From NCBI GenBank assembly GCA_963070105.1, contig OY718806.1, positions 1 to 64,000 of the forward strand: a stretch of 64,000 nucleotides of DNA, read 5' to 3'. Positions 1 through 12,000 of this stretch are shown here, piece by piece (the first letter of the stretch is position 1; the number at the start of each line of letters is the position of its first letter). Under the pieces are notes generated by a model. That model had not been told where the DNA came from, did not search any database, and saw nothing but the letters and a program-made list of their open reading frames with translations. The translations under genes and the position numbers were made by a program. The DNA is from Litomosoides sigmodontis. Lineage: Eukaryota; Nematoda; Chromadorea; Rhabditida; Onchocercidae.

Positions 1-3000
1 CCTAAGCCTAAGCCTAAGCCTAAGCCTAAGCCTAAGCCTAAGCCTAAGCCTAAGCCTAAGCCTAAGCCTAAGCCTAAGCCTAAGCCTAAGCCTAAGCCTA
101 AGCCTAAGCCTAAGCCTAAGCCTAAGCCTAAGCCTAAGCCTAAGCCTAAGCCTAAGCCTAAGCCTAAGCCTAAGCCTAAGCCTAAGCCTAAGCCTAAGCC
201 TAAGCCTAAGCCTAAGCCTAAGCCTAAGCCTAAGCCTAAGCCTAAGCCTAAGCCTAAGCCTAAGCCTAAGCCTAAGCCTAAGCCTAAGCCTAAGCCTAAG
301 CCTAAGCCTAAGCCTAAGCCTAAGCCTAAGCCTAAGCCTAAGCCTAAGCCTAAGCCTAAGCCTAAGCCTAAGCCTAAGCCTAAGCCTAAGCCTAAGCCTA
401 AGCCTAAGCCTAAGCCTAAGCCTAAGCCTAAGCCTAAGCCTAAGCCTAAGCCTAAGCCTAAGCCTAAGCCTAAGCCTAAGCCTAAGCCTAAGCCTAAGCC
501 TAAGCCTAAGCCTAAGCCTAAGCCTAAGCCTAAGCCTAAGCCTAAGCCTAAGCCTAAGCCTAAGCCTAAGCCTAAGCCTAAGCCTAAGCCTAAGCCTAAG
601 CCTAAGCCTAAGCCTAAGCCTAAGCCTAAGCCTAAGCCTAAGCCTAAGCCTAAGCCTAAGCCTAAGCCTAAGCCTAAGCCTAAGCCTAAGCCTAAGCCTA
701 AGCCTAAGCCTAAGCCTAAGCCTAAGCCTAAGCCTAAGCCTAAGCCTAAGCCTAAGCCTAAGCCTAAGCCTAAGCCTAAGCCTAAGCCTAAGCCTAAGCC
801 TAAGCCTAAGCCTAAGCCTAAGCCTAAGCCTAAGCCTAAGCCTAAGCCTAAGCCTAAGCCTAAGCCTAAGCCTAAGCCTAAGCCTAAGCCTAAGCCTAAG
901 CCTAAGCCTAAGCCTAAGCCTAAGCCTAAGCCTAAGCCTAAGCCTAAGCCTAAGCCTAAGCCTAAGCCTAAGCCTAAGCCTAAGCCTAAGCCTAAGCCTA
1001 AGCCTAAGCCTAAGCCTAAGCCTAAGCCTAAGCCTAAGCCTAAGCCTAAGCCTAAGCCTAAGCCTAAGCCTAAGCCTAAGCCTAAGCCTAAGCCTAAGCC
1101 TAAGCCTAAGCCTAAGCCTAAGCCTAAGCCTAAGCCTAAGCCTAAGCCTAAGCCTAAGCCTAAGCCTAAGCCTAAGCCTAAGCCTAAGCCTAAGCCTAAG
1201 CCTAAGCCTAAGCCTAAGCCTAAGCCTAAGCCTAAGCCTAAGCCTAAGCCTAAGCCTAAGCCTAAGCCTAAGCCTAAGCCTAAGCCTAAGCCTAAGCCTA
1301 AGCCTAAGCCTAAGCCTAAGCCTAAGCCTAAGCCTAAGCCTAAGCCTAAGCCTAAGCCTAAGCCTAAGCCTAAGCCTAAGCCTAAGCCTAAGCCTAAGCC
1401 TAAGCCTAAGCCTAAGCCTAAGCCTAAGCCTAAGCCTAAGCCTAAGCCTAAGCCTAAGCCTAAGCCTAAGCCTAAGCCTAAGCCTAAGCCTAAGCCTAAG
1501 CCTAAGCCTAAGCCTAAGCCTAAGCCTAAGCCTAAGCCTAAGCCTAAGCCTAAGCCTAAGCCTAAGCCTAAGCCTAAGCCTAAGCCTAAGCCTAAGCCTA
1601 AGCCTAAGCCTAAGCCTAAGCCTAAGCCTAAGCCTAAGCCTAAGCCTAAGCCTAAGCCTAAGCCTAAGCCTAAGCCTAAGCCTAAGCCTAAGCCTAAGCC
1701 TAAGCCTAAGCCTAAGCCTAAGCCTAAGCCTAAGCCTAAGCCTAAGCCTAAGCCTAAGCCTAAGCCTAAGCCTAAGCCTAAGCCTAAGCCTAAGCCTAAG
1801 CCTAAGCCTAAGCCTAAGCCTAAGCCTAAGCCTAAGCCTAAGCCTAAGCCTAAGCCTAAGCCTAAGCCTAAGCCTAAGCCTAAGCCTAAGCCTAAGCCTA
1901 AGCCTAAGCCTAAGCCTAAGCCTAAGCCTAAGCCTAAGCCTAAGCCTAAGCCTAAGCCTAAGCCTAAGCCTAAGCCTAAGCCTAAGCCTAAGCCTAAGCC
2001 TAAGCCTAAGCCTAAGCCTAAGCCTAAGCCTAAGCCTAAGCCTAAGCCTAAGCCTAAGCCTAAGCCTAAGCCTAAGCCTAAGCCTAAGCCTAAGCCTAAG
2101 CCTAAGCCTAAGCCTAAGCCTAAGCCTAAGCCTAAGCCTAAGCCTAAGCCTAAGCCTAAGCCTAAGCCTAAGCCTAAGCCTAAGCCTAAGCCTAAGCCTA
2201 AGCCTAAGCCTAAGCCTAAGCCTAAGCCTAAGCCTAAGCCTAAGCCTAAGCCTAAGCCTAAGCCTAAGCCTAAGCCTAAGCCTAAGCCTAAGCCTAAGCC
2301 TAAGCCTAAGCCTAAGCCTAAGCCTAAGCCTAAGCCTAAGCCTAAGCCTAAGCCTAAGCCTAAGCCTAAGCCTAAGCCTAAGCCTAAGCCTAAGCCTAAG
2401 CCTAAGCCTAAGCCTAAGCCTAAGCCTAAGCCTAAGCCTAAGCCTAAGCCTAAGCCTAAGCCTAAGCCTAAGCCTAAGCCTAAGCCTAAGCCTAAGCCTA
2501 AGCCTAAGCCTAAGCCTAAGCCTAAGCCTAAGCCTAAGCCTAAGCCTAAGCCTAAGCCTAAGCCTAAGCCTAAGCCTAAGCCTAAGCCTAAGCCTAAGCC
2601 TAAGCCTAAGCCTAAGCCTAAGCCTAAGCCTAAGCCTAAGCCTAAGCCTAAGCCTAAGCCTAAGCCTAAGCCTAAGCCTAAGCCTAAGCCTAAGCCTAAG
2701 CCTAAGCCTAAGCCTAAGCCTAAGCCTAAGCCTAAGCCTAAGCCTAAGCCTAAGCCTAAGCCTAAGCCTAAGCCTAAGCCTAAGCCTAAGCCTAAGCCTA
2801 AGCCTAAGCCTAAGCCTAAGCCTAAGCCTAAGCCTAAGCCTAAGCCTAAGCCTAAGCCTAAGCCTAAGCCTAAGCCTAAGCCTAAGCCTAAGCCTAAGCC
2901 TAAGCCTAAGCCTAAGCCTAAGCCTAAGCCTAAGCCTAAGCCTAAGCCTAAGCCTAAGCCTAAGCCTAAGCCTAAGCCTAAGCCTAAGCCTAAGCCTAAG

Positions 3001-6000
3001 CCTAAGCCTAAGCCTAAGCCTAAGCCTAAGCCTAAGCCTAAGCCTAAGCCTAAGCCTAAGCCTAAGCCTAAGCCTAAGCCTAAGCCTAAGCCTAAGCCTA
3101 AGCCTAAGCCTAAGCCTAAGCCTAAGCCTAAGCCTAAGCCTAAGCCTAAGCCTAAGCCTAAGCCTAAGCCTAAGCCTAAGCCTAAGCCTAAGCCTAAGCC
3201 TAAGCCTAAGCCTAAGCCTAAGCCTAAGCCTAAGCCTAAGCCTAAGCCTAAGCCTAAGCCTAAGCCTAAGCCTAAGCCTAAGCCTAAGCCTAAGCCTAAG
3301 CCTAAGCCTAAGCCTAAGCCTAAGCCTAAGCCTAAGCCTAAGCCTAAGCCTAAGCCTAAGCCTAAGCCTAAGCCTAAGCCTAAGCCTAAGCCTAAGCCTA
3401 AGCCTAAGCCTAAGCCTAAGCCTAAGCCTAAGCCTAAGCCTAAGCCTAAGCCTAAGCCTAAGCCTAAGCCTAAGCCTAAGCCTAAGCCTAAGCCTAAGCC
3501 TAAGCCTAAGCCTAAGCCTAAGCCTAAGCCTAAGCCTAAGCCTAAGCCTAAGCCTAAGCCTAAGCCTAAGCCTAAGCCTAAGCCTAAGCCTAAGCCTAAG
3601 CCTAAGCCTAAGCCTAAGCCTAAGCCTAAGCCTAAGCCTAAGCCTAAGCCTAAGCCTAAGCCTAAGCCTAAGCCTAAGCCTAAGCCTAAGCCTAAGCCTA
3701 AGCCTAAGCCTAAGCCTAAGCCTAAGCCTAAGCCTAAGCCTAAGCCTAAGCCTAAGCCTAAGCCTAAGCCTAAGCCTAAGCCTAAGCCTAAGCCTAAGCC
3801 TAAGCCTAAGCCTAAGCCTAAGCCTAAGCCTAAGCCTAAGCCTAAGCCTAAGCCTAAGCCTAAGCCTAAGCCTAAGCCTAAGCCTAAGCCTAAGCCTAAG
3901 CCTAAGCCTAAGCCTAAGCCTAAGCCTAAGCCTAAGCCTAAGCCTAAGCCTAAGCCTAAGCCTAAGCCTAAGCCTAAGCCTAAGCCTAAGCCTAAGCCTA
4001 AGCCTAAGCCTAAGCCTAAGCCTAAGCCTAAGCCTAAGCCTAAGCCTAAGCCTAAGCCTAAGCCTAAGCCTAAGCCTAAGCCTAAGCCTAAGCCTAAGCC
4101 TAAGCCTAAGCCTAAGCCTAAGCCTAAGCCTAAGCCTAAGCCTAAGCCTAAGCCTAAGCCTAAGCCTAAGCCTAAGCCTAAGCCTAAGCCTAAGCCTAAG
4201 CCTAAGCCTAAGCCTAAGCCTAAGCCTAAGCCTAAGCCTAAGCCTAAGCCTAAGCCTAAGCCTAAGCCTAAGCCTAAGCCTAAGCCTAAGCCTAAGCCTA
4301 AGCCTAAGCCTAAGCCTAAGCCTAAGCCTAAGCCTAAGCCTAAGCCTAAGCCTAAGCCTAAGCCTAAGCCTAAGCCTAAGCCTAAGCCTAAGCCTAAGCC
4401 TAAGCCTAAGCCTAAGCCTAAGCCTAAGCCTAAGCCTAAGCCTAAGCCTAAGCCTAAGCCTAAGCCTAAGCCTAAGCCTAAGCCTAAGCCTAAGCCTAAG
4501 CCTAAGCCTAAGCCTAAGCCTAAGCCTAAGCCTAAGCCTAAGCCTAAGCCTAAGCCTAAGCCTAAGCCTAAGCCTAAGCCTAAGCCTAAGCCTAAGCCTA
4601 AGCCTAAGCCTAAGCCTAAGCCTAAGCCTAAGCCTAAGCCTAAGCCTAAGCCTAAGCCTAAGCCTAAGCCTAAGCCTAAGCCTAAGCCTAAGCCTAAGCC
4701 TAAGCCTAAGCCTAAGCCTAAGCCTAAGCCTAAGCCTAAGCCTAAGCCTAAGCCTAAGCCTAAGCCTAAGCCTAAGCCTAAGCCTAAGCCTAAGCCTAAG
4801 CCTAAGCCTAAGCCTAAGCCTAAGCCTAAGCCTAAGCCTAAGCCTAAGCCTAAGCCTAAGCCTAAGCCTAAGCCTAAGCCTAAGCCTAAGCCTAAGCCTA
4901 AGCCTAAGCCTAAGCCTAAGCCTAAGCCTAAGCCTAAGCCTAAGCCTAAGCCTAAGCCTAAGCCTAAGCCTAAGCCTAAGCCTAAGCCTAAGCCTAAGCC
5001 TAAGCCTAAGCCTAAGCCTAAGCCTAAGCCTAAGCCTAAGCCTAAGCCTAAGCCTAAGCCTAAGCCTAAGCCTAAGCCTAAGCCTAAGCCTAAGCCTAAG
5101 CCTAAGCCTAAGCCTAAGCCTAAGCCTAAGCCTAAGCCTAAGCCTAAGCCTAAGCCTAAGCCTAAGCCTAAGCCTAAGCCTAAGCCTAAGCCTAAGCCTA
5201 AGCCTAAGCCTAAGCCTAAGCCTAAGCCTAAGCCTAAGCCTAAGCCTAAGCCTAAGCCTAAGCCTAAGCCTAAGCCTAAGCCTAAGCCTAAGCCTAAGCC
5301 TAAGCCTAAGCCTAAGCCTAAGCCTAAGCCTAAGCCTAAGCCTAAGCCTAAGCCTAAGCCTAAGCCTAAGCCTAAGCCTAAGCCTAAGCCTAAGCCTAAG
5401 CCTAAGCCTAAGCCTAAGCCTAAGCCTAAGCCTAAGCCTAAGCCTAAGCCTAAGCCTAAGCCTAAGCCTAAGCCTAAGCCTAAGCCTAAGCCTAAGCCTA
5501 AGCCTAAGCCTAAGCCTAAGCCTAAGCCTAAGCCTAAGCCTAAGCCTAAGCCTAAGCCTAAGCCTAAGCCTAAGCCTAAGCCTAAGCCTAAGCCTAAGCC
5601 TAAGCCTAAGCCTAAGCCTAAGCCTAAGCCTAAGCCTAAGCCTAAGCCTAAGCCTAAGCCTAAGCCTAAGCCTAAGCCTAAGCCTAAGCCTAAGCCTAAG
5701 CCTAAGCCTAAGCCTAAGCCTAAGCCTAAGCCTAAGCCTAAGCCTAAGCCTAAGCCTAAGCCTAAGCCTAAGCCTAAGCCTAAGCCTAAGCCTAAGCCTA
5801 AGCCTAAGCCTAAGCCTAAGCCTAAGCCTAAGCCTAAGCCTAAGCCTAAGCCTAAGCCTAAGCCTAAGCCTAAGCCTAAGCCTAAGCCTAAGCCTAAGCC
5901 TAAGCCTAAGCCTAAGCCTAAGCCTAAGCCTAAGCCTAAGCCTAAGCCTAAGCCTAAGCCTAAGCCTAAGCCTAAGCCTAAGCCTAAGCCTAAGCCTAAG

Positions 6001-9000
6001 CCTAAGCCTAAGCCTAAGCCTAAGCCTAAGCCTAAGCCTAAGCCTAAGCCTAAGCCTAAGCCTAAGCCTAAGCCTAAGCCTAAGCCTAAGCCTAAGCCTA
6101 AGCCTAAGCCTAAGCCTAAGCCTAAGCCTAAGCCTAAGCCTAAGCCTAAGCCTAAGCCTAAGCCTAAGCCTAAGCCTAAGCCTAAGCCTAAGCCTAAGCC
6201 TAAGCCTAAGCCTAAGCCTAAGCCTAAGCCTAAGCCTAAGCCTAAGCCTAAGCCTAAGCCTAAGCCTAAGCCTAAGCCTAAGCCTAAGCCTAAGCCTAAG
6301 CCTAAGCCTAAGCCTAAGCCTAAGCCTAAGCCTAAGCCTAAGCCTAAGCCTAAGCCTAAGCCTAAGCCTAAGCCTAAGCCTAAGCCTAAGCCTAAGCCTA
6401 AGCCTAAGCCTAAGCCTAAGCCTAAGCCTAAGCCTAAGCCTAAGCCTAAGCCTAAGCCTAAGCCTAAGCCTAAGCCTAAGCCTAAGCCTAAGCCTAAGCC
6501 TAAGCCTAAGCCTAAGCCTAAGCCTAAGCCTAAGCCTAAGCCTAAGCCTAAGCCTAAGCCTAAGCCTAAGCCTAAGCCTAAGCCTAAGCCTAAGCCTAAG
6601 CCTAAGCCTAAGCCTAAGCCTAAGCCTAAGCCTAAGCCTAAGCCTAAGCCTAAGCCTAAGCCTAAGCCTAAGCCTAAGCCTAAGCCTAAGCCTAAGCCTA
6701 AGCCTAAGCCTAAGCCTAAGCCTAAGCCTAAGCCTAAGCCTAAGCCTAAGCCTAAGCCTAAGCCTAAGCCTAAGCCTAAGCCTAAGCCTAAGCCTAAGCC
6801 TAAGCCTAAGCCTAAGCCTAAGCCTAAGCCTAAGCCTAAGCCTAAGCCTAAGCCTAAGCCTAAGCCTAAGCCTAAGCCTAAGCCTAAGCCTAAGCCTAAG
6901 CCTAAGCCTAAGCCTAAGCCTAAGCCTAAGCCTAAGCCTAAGCCTAAGCCTAAGCCTAAGCCTAAGCCTAAGCCTAAGCCTAAGCCTAAGCCTAAGCCTA
7001 AGCCTAAGCCTAAGCCTAAGCCTAAGCCTAAGCCTAAGCCTAAGCCTAAGCCTAAGCCTAAGCCTAAGCCTAAGCCTAAGCCTAAGCCTAAGCCTAAGCC
7101 TAAGCCTAAGCCTAAGCCTAAGCCTAAGCCTAAGCCTAAGCCTAAGCCTAAGCCTAAGCCTAAGCCTAAGCCTAAGCCTAAGCCTAAGCCTAAGCCTAAG
7201 CCTAAGCCTAAGCCTAAGCCTAAGCCTAAGCCTAAGCCTAAGCCTAAGCCTAAGCCTAAGCCTAAGCCTAAGCCTAAGCCTAAGCCTAAGCCTAAGCCTA
7301 AGCCTAAGCCTAAGCCTAAGCCTAAGCCTAAGCCTAAGCCTAAGCCTAAGCCTAAGCCTAAGCCTAAGCCTAAGCCTAAGCCTAAGCCTAAGCCTAAGCC
7401 TAAGCCTAAGCCTAAGCCTAAGCCTAAGCCTAAGCCTAAGCCTAAGCCTAAGCCTAAGCCTAAGCCTAAGCCTAAGCCTAAGCCTAAGCCTAAGCCTAAG
7501 CCTAAGCCTAAGCCTAAGCCTAAGCCTAAGCCTAAGCCTAAGCCTAAGCCTAAGCCTAAGCCTAAGCCTAAGCCTAAGCCTAAGCCTAAGCCTAAGCCTA
7601 AGCCTAAGCCTAAGCCTAAGCCTAAGCCTAAGCCTAAGCCTAAGCCTAAGCCTAAGCCTAAGCCTAAGCCTAAGCCTAAGCCTAAGCCTAAGCCTAAGCC
7701 TAAGCCTAAGCCTAAGCCTAAGCCTAAGCCTAAGCCTAAGCCTAAGCCTAAGCCTAAGCCTAAGCCTAAGCCTAAGCCTAAGCCTAAGCCTAAGCCTAAG
7801 CCTAAGCCTAAGCCTAAGCCTAAGCCTAAGCCTAAGCCTAAGCCTAAGCCTAAGCCTAAGCCTAAGCCTAAGCCTAAGCCTAAGCCTAAGCCTAAGCCTA
7901 AGCCTAAGCCTAAGCCTAAGCCTAAGCCTAAGCCTAAGCCTAAGCCTAAGCCTAAGCCTAAGCCTAAGCCTAAGCCTAAGCCTAAGCCTAAGCCTAAGCC
8001 TAAGCCTAAGCCTAAGCCTAAGCCTAAGCCTAAGCCTAAGCCTAAGCCTAAGCCTAAGCCTAAGCCTAAGCCTAAGCCTAAGCCTAAGCCTAAGCCTAAG
8101 CCTAAGCCTAAGCCTAAGCCTAAGCCTAAGCCTAAGCCTAAGCCTAAGCCTAAGCCTAAGCCTAAGCCTAAGCCTAAGCCTAAGCCTAAGCCTAAGCCTA
8201 AGCCTAAGCCTAAGCCTAAGCCTAAGCCTAAGCCTAAGCCTAAGCCTAAGCCTAAGCCTAAGCCTAAGCCTAAGCCTAAGCCTAAGCCTAAGCCTAAGCC
8301 TAAGCCTAAGCCTAAGCCTAAGCCTAAGCCTAAGCCTAAGCCTAAGCCTAAGCCTAAGCCTAAGCCTAAGCCTAAGCCTAAGCCTAAGCCTAAGCCTAAG
8401 CCTAAGCCTAAGCCTAAGCCTAAGCCTAAGCCTAAGCCTAAGCCTAAGCCTAAGCCTAAGCCTAAGCCTAAGCCTAAGCCTAAGCCTAAGCCTAAGCCTA
8501 AGCCTAAGCCTAAGCCTAAGCCTAAGCCTAAGCCTAAGCCTAAGCCTAAGCCTAAGCCTAAGCCTAAGCCTAAGCCTAAGCCTAAGCCTAAGCCTAAGCC
8601 TAAGCCTAAGCCTAAGCCTAAGCCTAAGCCTAAGCCTAAGCCTAAGCCTAAGCCTAAGCCTAAGCCTAAGCCTAAGCCTAAGCCTAAGCCTAAGCCTAAG
8701 CCTAAGCCTAAGCCTAAGCCTAAGCCTAAGCCTAAGCCTAAGCCTAAGCCTAAGCCTAAGCCTAAGCCTAAGCCTAAGCCTAAGCCTAAGCCTAAGCCTA
8801 AGCCTAAGCCTAAGCCTAAGCCTAAGCCTAAGCCTAAGCCTAAGCCTAAGCCTAAGCCTAAGCCTAAGCCTAAGCCTAAGCCTAAGCCTAAGCCTAAGCC
8901 TAAGCCTAAGCCTAAGCCTAAGCCTAAGCCTAAGCCTAAGCCTAAGCCTAAGCCTAAGCCTAAGCCTAAGCCTAAGCCTAAGCCTAAGCCTAAGCCTAAG

Positions 9001-12000
9001 CCTAAGCCTAAGCCTAAGCCTAAGCCTAAGCCTAAGCCTAAGCCTAAGCCTAAGCCTAAGCCTAAGCCTAAGCCTAAGCCTAAGCCTAAGCCTAAGCCTA
9101 AGCCTAAGCCTAAGCCTAAGCCTAAGCCTAAGCCTAAGCCTAAGCCTAAGCCTAAGCCTAAGCCTAAGCCTAAGCCTAAGCCTAAGCCTAAGCCTAAGCC
9201 TAAGCCTAAGCCTAAGCCTAAGCCTAAGCCTAAGCCTAAGCCTAAGCCTAAGCCTAAGCCTAAGCCTAAGCCTAAGCCTAAGCCTAAGCCTAAGCCTAAG
9301 CCTAAGCCTAAGCCTAAGCCTAAGCCTAAGCCTAAGCCTAAGCCTAAGCCTAAGCCTAAGCCTAAGCCTAAGCCTAAGCCTAAGCCTAAGCCTAAGCCTA
9401 AGCCTAAGCCTAAGCCTAAGCCTAAGCCTAAGCCTAAGCCTAAGCCTAAGCCTAAGCCTAAGCCTAAGCCTAAGCCTAAGCCTAAGCCTAAGCCTAAGCC
9501 TAAGCCTAAGCCTAAGCCTAAGCCTAAGCCTAAGCCTAAGCCTAAGCCTAAGCCTAAGCCTAAGCCTAAGCCTAAGCCTAAGCCTAAGCCTAAGCCTAAG
9601 CCTAAGCCTAAGCCTAAGCCTAAGCCTAAGCCTAAGCCTAAGCCTAAGCCTAAGCCTAAGCCTAAGCCTAAGCCTAAGCCTAAGCCTAAGCCTAAGCCTA
9701 AGCCTAAGCCTAAGCCTAAGCCTAAGCCTAAGCCTAAGCCTAAGCCTAAGCCTAAGCCTAAGCCTAAGCCTAAGCCTAAGCCTAAGCCTAAGCCTAAGCC
9801 TAAGCCTAAGCCTAAGCCTAAGCCTAAGCCTAAGCCTAAGCCTAAGCCTAAGCCTAAGCCTAAGCCTAAGCCTAAGCCTAAGCCTAAGCCTAAGCCTAAG
9901 CCTAAGCCTAAGCCTAAGCCTAAGCCTAAGCCTAAGCCTAAGCCTAAGCCTAAGCCTAAGCCTAAGCCTAAGCCTAAGCCTAAGCCTAAGCCTAAGCCTA
10001 AGCCTAAGCCTAAGCCTAAGCCTAAGCCTAAGCCTAAGCCTAAGCCTAAGCCTAAGCCTAAGCCTAAGCCTAAGCCTAAGCCTAAGCCTAAGCCTAAGCC
10101 TAAGCCTAAGCCTAAGCCTAAGCCTAAGCCTAAGCCTAAGCCTAAGCCTAAGCCTAAGCCTAAGCCTAAGCCTAAGCCTAAGCCTAAGCCTAAGCCTAAG
10201 CCTAAGCCTAAGCCTAAGCCTAAGCCTAAGCCTAAGCCTAAGCCTAAGCCTAAGCCTAAGCCTAAGCCTAAGCCTAAGCCTAAGCCTAAGCCTAAGCCTA
10301 AGCCTAAGCCTAAGCCTAAGCCTAAGCCTAAGCCTAAGCCTAAGCCTAAGCCTAAGCCTAAGCCTAAGCCTAAGCCTAAGCCTAAGCCTAAGCCTAAGCC
10401 TAAGCCTAAGCCTAAGCCTAAGCCTAAGCCTAAGCCTAAGCCTAAGCCTAAGCCTAAGCCTAAGCCTAAGCCTAAGCCTAAGCCTAAGCCTAAGCCTAAG
10501 CCTAAGCCTAAGCCTAAGCCTAAGCCTAAGCCTAAGCCTAAGCCTAAGCCTAAGCCTAAGCCTAAGCCTAAGCCTAAGCCTAAGCCTAAGCCTAAGCCTA
10601 AGCCTAAGCCTAAGCCTAAGCCTAAGCCTAAGCCTAAGCCTAAGCCTAAGCCTAAGCCTAAGCCTAAGCCTAAGCCTAAGCCTAAGCCTAAGCCTAAGCC
10701 TAAGCCTAAGCCTAAGCCTAAGCCTAAGCCTAAGCCTAAGCCTAAGCCTAAGCCTAAGCCTAAGCCTAAGCCTAAGCCTAAGCCTAAGCCTAAGCCTAAG
10801 CCTAAGCCTAAGCCTAAGCCTAAGCCTAAGCCTAAGCCTAAGCCTAAGCCTAAGCCTAAGCCTAAGCCTAAGCCTAAGCCTAAGCCTAAGCCTAAGCCTA
10901 AGCCTAAGCCTAAGCCTAAGCCTAAGCCTAAGCCTAAGCCTAAGCCTAAGCCTAAGCCTAAGCCTAAGCCTAAGCCTAAGCCTAAGCCTAAGCCTAAGCC
11001 TAAGCCTAAGCCTAAGCCTAAGCCTAAGCCTAAGCCTAAGCCTAAGCCTAAGCCTAAGCCTAAGCCTAAGCCTAAGCCTAAGCCTAAGCCTAAGCCTAAG
11101 CCTAAGCCTAAGCCTAAGCCTAAGCCTAAGCCTAAGCCTAAGCCTAAGCCTAAGCCTAAGCCTAAGCCTAAGCCTAAGCCTAAGCCTAAGCCTAAGCCTA
11201 AGCCTAAGCCTAAGCCTAAGCCTAAGCCTAAGCCTAAGCCTAAGCCTAAGCCTAAGCCTAAGCCTAAGCCTAAGCCTAAGCCTAAGCCTAAGCCTAAGCC
11301 TAAGCCTAAGCCTAAGCCTAAGCCTAAGCCTAAGCCTAAGCCTAAGCCTAAGCCTAAGCCTAAGCCTAAGCCTAAGCCTAAGCCTAAGCCTAAGCCTAAG
11401 CCTAAGCCTAAGCCTAAGCCTAAGCCTAAGCCTAAGCCTAAGCCTAAGCCTAAGCCTAAGCCTAAGCCTAAGCCTAAGCCTAAGCCTAAGCCTAAGCCTA
11501 AGCCTAAGCCTAAGCCTAAGCCTAAGCCTAAGCCTAAGCCTAAGCCTAAGCCTAAGCCTAAGCCTAAGCCTAAGCCTAAGCCTAAGCCTAAGCCTAAGCC
11601 TAAGCCTAAGCCTAAGCCTAAGCCTAAGCCTAAGCCTAAGCCTAAGCCTAAGCCTAAGCCTAAGCCTAAGCCTAAGCCTAAGCCTAAGCCTAAGCCTAAG
11701 CCTAAGCCTAAGCCTAAGCCTAAGCCTAAGCCTAAGCCTAAGCCTAAGCCTAAGCCTAAGCCTAAGCCTAAGCCTAAGCCTAAGCCTAAGCCTAAGCCTA
11801 AGCCTAAGCCTAAGCCTAAGCCTAAGCCTAAGCCTAAGCCTAAGCCTAAGCCTAAGCCTAAGCCTAAGCCTAAGCCTAAGCCTAAGCCTAAGCCTAAGCC
11901 TAAGCCTAAGCCTAAGCCTAAGCCTAAGCCTAAGCCTAAGCCTAAGCCTAAGCCTAAGCCTAAGCCTAAGCCTAAGCCTAAGCCTAAGCCTAAGCCTAAG